A program made the translations under genes and the position numbers. 64,000 bases of DNA from CAZPQK01 sp964588695 (lineage in GTDB: Bacteria; Krumholzibacteriota; Krumholzibacteriia; WVZY01; JAKEHA01): the NCBI GenBank assembly GCA_964588695.1, contig CAZPQK010000011.1:46814-110813 (forward strand), given 5' to 3'. Shown piece by piece: positions 63,074 through 64,000 of the stretch (its first letter is position 1; every line of letters starts with the position of its first letter). A model generated the notes under the pieces. It saw nothing but the letters and a program-made list of their open reading frames with translations. It did not search any database and was not told the origin of the DNA.

Positions 63074-63370
63074 ATGGGACGGACAGGACGGAGATGTTCG
63101 CGAGAGTTTAAGCTAGAGGCGTTGCGGTTGGTCCTTGAGGAAGGACGAACGGCGGTGTCGGTAGCCGAAGAGTTGGGGATCACCCAAGAGACCCTTTACC
63201 GCTGGAAGCGTGAGTTTGCAGCGGATCCCACCGAAGCGTTCCCAGGCAAAGGGAACCTCAAAGACAGCGACAAAGAGTTGGAGCAGTTGCGCCGCGAGTA
63301 CGCGCGACTGCGAGCGGAGAACAGCTTTTTAAAAAAAGTGTCGGCATACTTCGCCAAGGACGAGAAGTGA
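63074..63370 (+). CDS. IS3-family transposase OrfA
   Basis: A 98-residue OrfA: a helix-turn-helix of the IS3/IS911 type (CSREFKLEALRLVLEEGRTA, VAEELGITQETLYRWKREF) followed by a leucine-zipper-like helix (ELEQLRREYARLRAENSFLKK). The ATG at 63074 follows AGGAGG. An A7G run at 63331-63338, read as TTA AAA AAA G, is the typical -1 frameshift site that would fuse OrfA to OrfB; orfB indeed lies in the -1 frame. The gene itself looks intact. Confidence 0.92.
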   Translation: MGRTGRRCSREFKLEALRLVLEEGRTAVSVAEELGITQETLYRWKREFAADPTEAFPGKGNLKDSDKELEQLRREYARLRAENSFLKKVSAYFAKDEK

Positions 63371-63863
63371 CGTATGCCCAGATCGAAGCGCATCGTGGCA
63401 CGATGCCGGCCCGTTGAATGTGTTCGGCGCTCTCGGTCTCACCGCGCAGCTACTATCAGTGGCGCCGTCGCCCAGAGCGAACTGATCACCACGAAGATCG
63501 ACGCTTACTGGTGGAGATCAAGGCGAGCTTCGCCCAGAGCGATCGTACAAGGCTGGCCTCATCCATCACTCGGATCGCGGGAGTCAGTACGCGTCTTACG
63601 AGTACCGCGCGCGGCTCGAGGCCGCCCAGGCGGTATCAAGCATGAGTGCGAAGGGAAACTGCTACGACAACGCCGCAATGGAGAGCTTCTTTAGCAGCTT
63701 AAAACGAGAGCGGGTGCATCGGCGCAAGTACTGGAGTCGGCAGGAAGCAACGGCTGACATCGGAGACTACATCGATCGGTTCTACAACGAAAGGAGGCGG
63801 CACTCACATCTCGGCGGGATCAGCCCCGTCGCCTATGAAAATCAACAATCTGATCTCAACTAA
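63367..63863 (+). pseudogene. IS3-family transposase OrfB, broken
   Basis: Reading in the -1 frame relative to orfA, the N-terminus (VTYAQIEAHRGTMPAR) meets an in-frame TGA at 63415. It then continues (MCSALSVSPRSYYQWRRRPE) to about 63550, where roughly 150 codons are missing and the frame changes. The C-terminal part has GLIHHSDRGSQYAS (second catalytic Asp), NAAMESFFSSLKRE (catalytic Glu) and RRRHSHLGGISPVAYE. The first catalytic Asp and most of the core are gone, so the element cannot move itself. Confidence 0.9.
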
Positions 63864-63909
63864 GTGTGCGCATTATCGGGGGAAGGCCAAATCCAGCAAT
63901 ATTTTCGTA

Positions 63910-63938
63910 TTGTCTTATTGAACTAGCTCGGGTACAAT
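63910..63938 (+). promoter_or_regulatory. Promoter of the gene entering at the window end
   Basis: TTGTCT (63910-63915), a 17-base spacer and TACAAT (63933-63938), 20 bases outside the IS right end and 54 bases before an ATG with a GGGAGG site. Confidence 0.6.
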
Positions 63939-63991
63939 AAGAGCCTCACCGCAAGTACCCCCTGCACACACCGTCGCAGTTGGGAGGCTGA

Positions 63992-64000
63992 ATGATGGGT
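63992..64000 (+). CDS. Start of an unidentified gene (cut by window end)
   Basis: ATGATGGGT at 63992 with GGGAGG at 63982-63987 and a good promoter upstream suggests that a coding region begins here. Only three codons are visible, so nothing can be said about the product; the second ATG at 63995 is an alternative start. Confidence 0.45.

Larger units (their letters stand above)
63010..63889 (+). mobile_element. Degenerate IS3-family insertion sequence
   Basis: Ends are imperfect inverted repeats: the left begins TGGCCTCCCCCCGATTT (63010 on) and the right, read on the other strand, begins TGGCCTTCCCCCGATAA (ending at 63889); both extend to a CGCAC block. TG...CA termini fit the IS3 family. 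It is about 880 bp, against about 1.2-1.5 kb for intact members. orfA is whole, orfB is broken. No matching short target duplication is seen at the flanks (TTT versus AAT). Confidence 0.8.

Noticed and set aside
62908..63183. 91-codon minus-strand frame overlapping the start of IS orfA
   Set aside because: It crosses the IS terminus and overlaps a clear transposase gene; no recognisable product.
61311..64000. Second copy of the tRNA-Lys 3' end (attR) or a target-site duplication of the IS
   Set aside because: No repeat of GGTTCGAGTCCAGGGCGG is seen downstream within the window, and the bases flanking the IS do not match.

Overview
The window reads as a chromosomal segment of a didermic, respiring bacterium with moderately high GC. 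It encodes outer-membrane biogenesis genes (Omp85/TamB), alternative complex III, and propionyl-CoA/methylmalonyl-CoA and acyl-CoA degradation. A secreted metalloprotease carries an 'NPFNP' C-terminal sorting-type tail. That tail, the peptidase/TolB/barrel fusion and alternative complex III together point to an uncultured lineage of the FCB superphylum (Zixibacteria-, Krumholzibacteriota- or Eisenbacteria-like). This placement is an inference from gene content; no rRNA is present to settle it.

Layout. 1-6350: alternative complex III operon actA(partial)-actB-actC-actD-actF, lacking the usual monohaem subunit actE, closed by a clear terminator. 6419-20580: a long core-gene run rplM-rpsI-rpsB-tsf-pyrH-frr-uppS-cdsA-dxr-rseP-tamA-tamB, with a small lipoprotein gene on the opposite strand wedged between rseP and tamA. 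20688-23903: a peptidase/beta-propeller/outer-membrane-barrel fusion. 24030-29433: pcrA and gatCAB. 29523-30161: a secreted lamin-tail protein. 30252-35045: meaB, B12-binding mutase subunit, acyl-CoA dehydrogenase, thiolase, 3-hydroxyacyl-CoA dehydrogenase. 35060-35212: two long hairpin elements. 35324-40931 (minus): propionyl-CoA carboxylase subunits, catalytic methylmalonyl-CoA mutase subunit and epimerase. 41160-47408: secreted and lipoprotein genes. 47595-50793: glutaryl-CoA/crotonyl-CoA to acetyl-CoA cluster. 50944-56733: tRNA-Leu, tig-clpP-clpX-lon proteostasis cluster. 56784-56899: a third hairpin element. 56971-61104: engB, SerC-like aminotransferase, serA, purA. 61234-64000: tRNA-Lys followed by a small decayed island (broken integrase, PH-domain gene, secreted protein, degenerate IS3-family element) and the start of another gene.

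Metabolic logic: the carboxylase, epimerase, two-part mutase and MeaB chaperone together turn propionyl-CoA into succinyl-CoA. The two acyl-CoA dehydrogenases, crotonase, hydroxyacyl-CoA dehydrogenase and two thiolases turn short acyl-CoAs and glutaryl-CoA into acetyl-CoA. Reducing power would reach the quinone pool and be oxidised by alternative complex III.

The most novel signal is a family of three long intergenic hairpins (two downstream of hbd, one downstream of lon). Their stems differ in sequence but stay complementary, while an inner motif (TCATG..CTC / GAG..AAATC) is conserved. That is covariation around a fixed internal loop, and I recognise no described element with this pattern.
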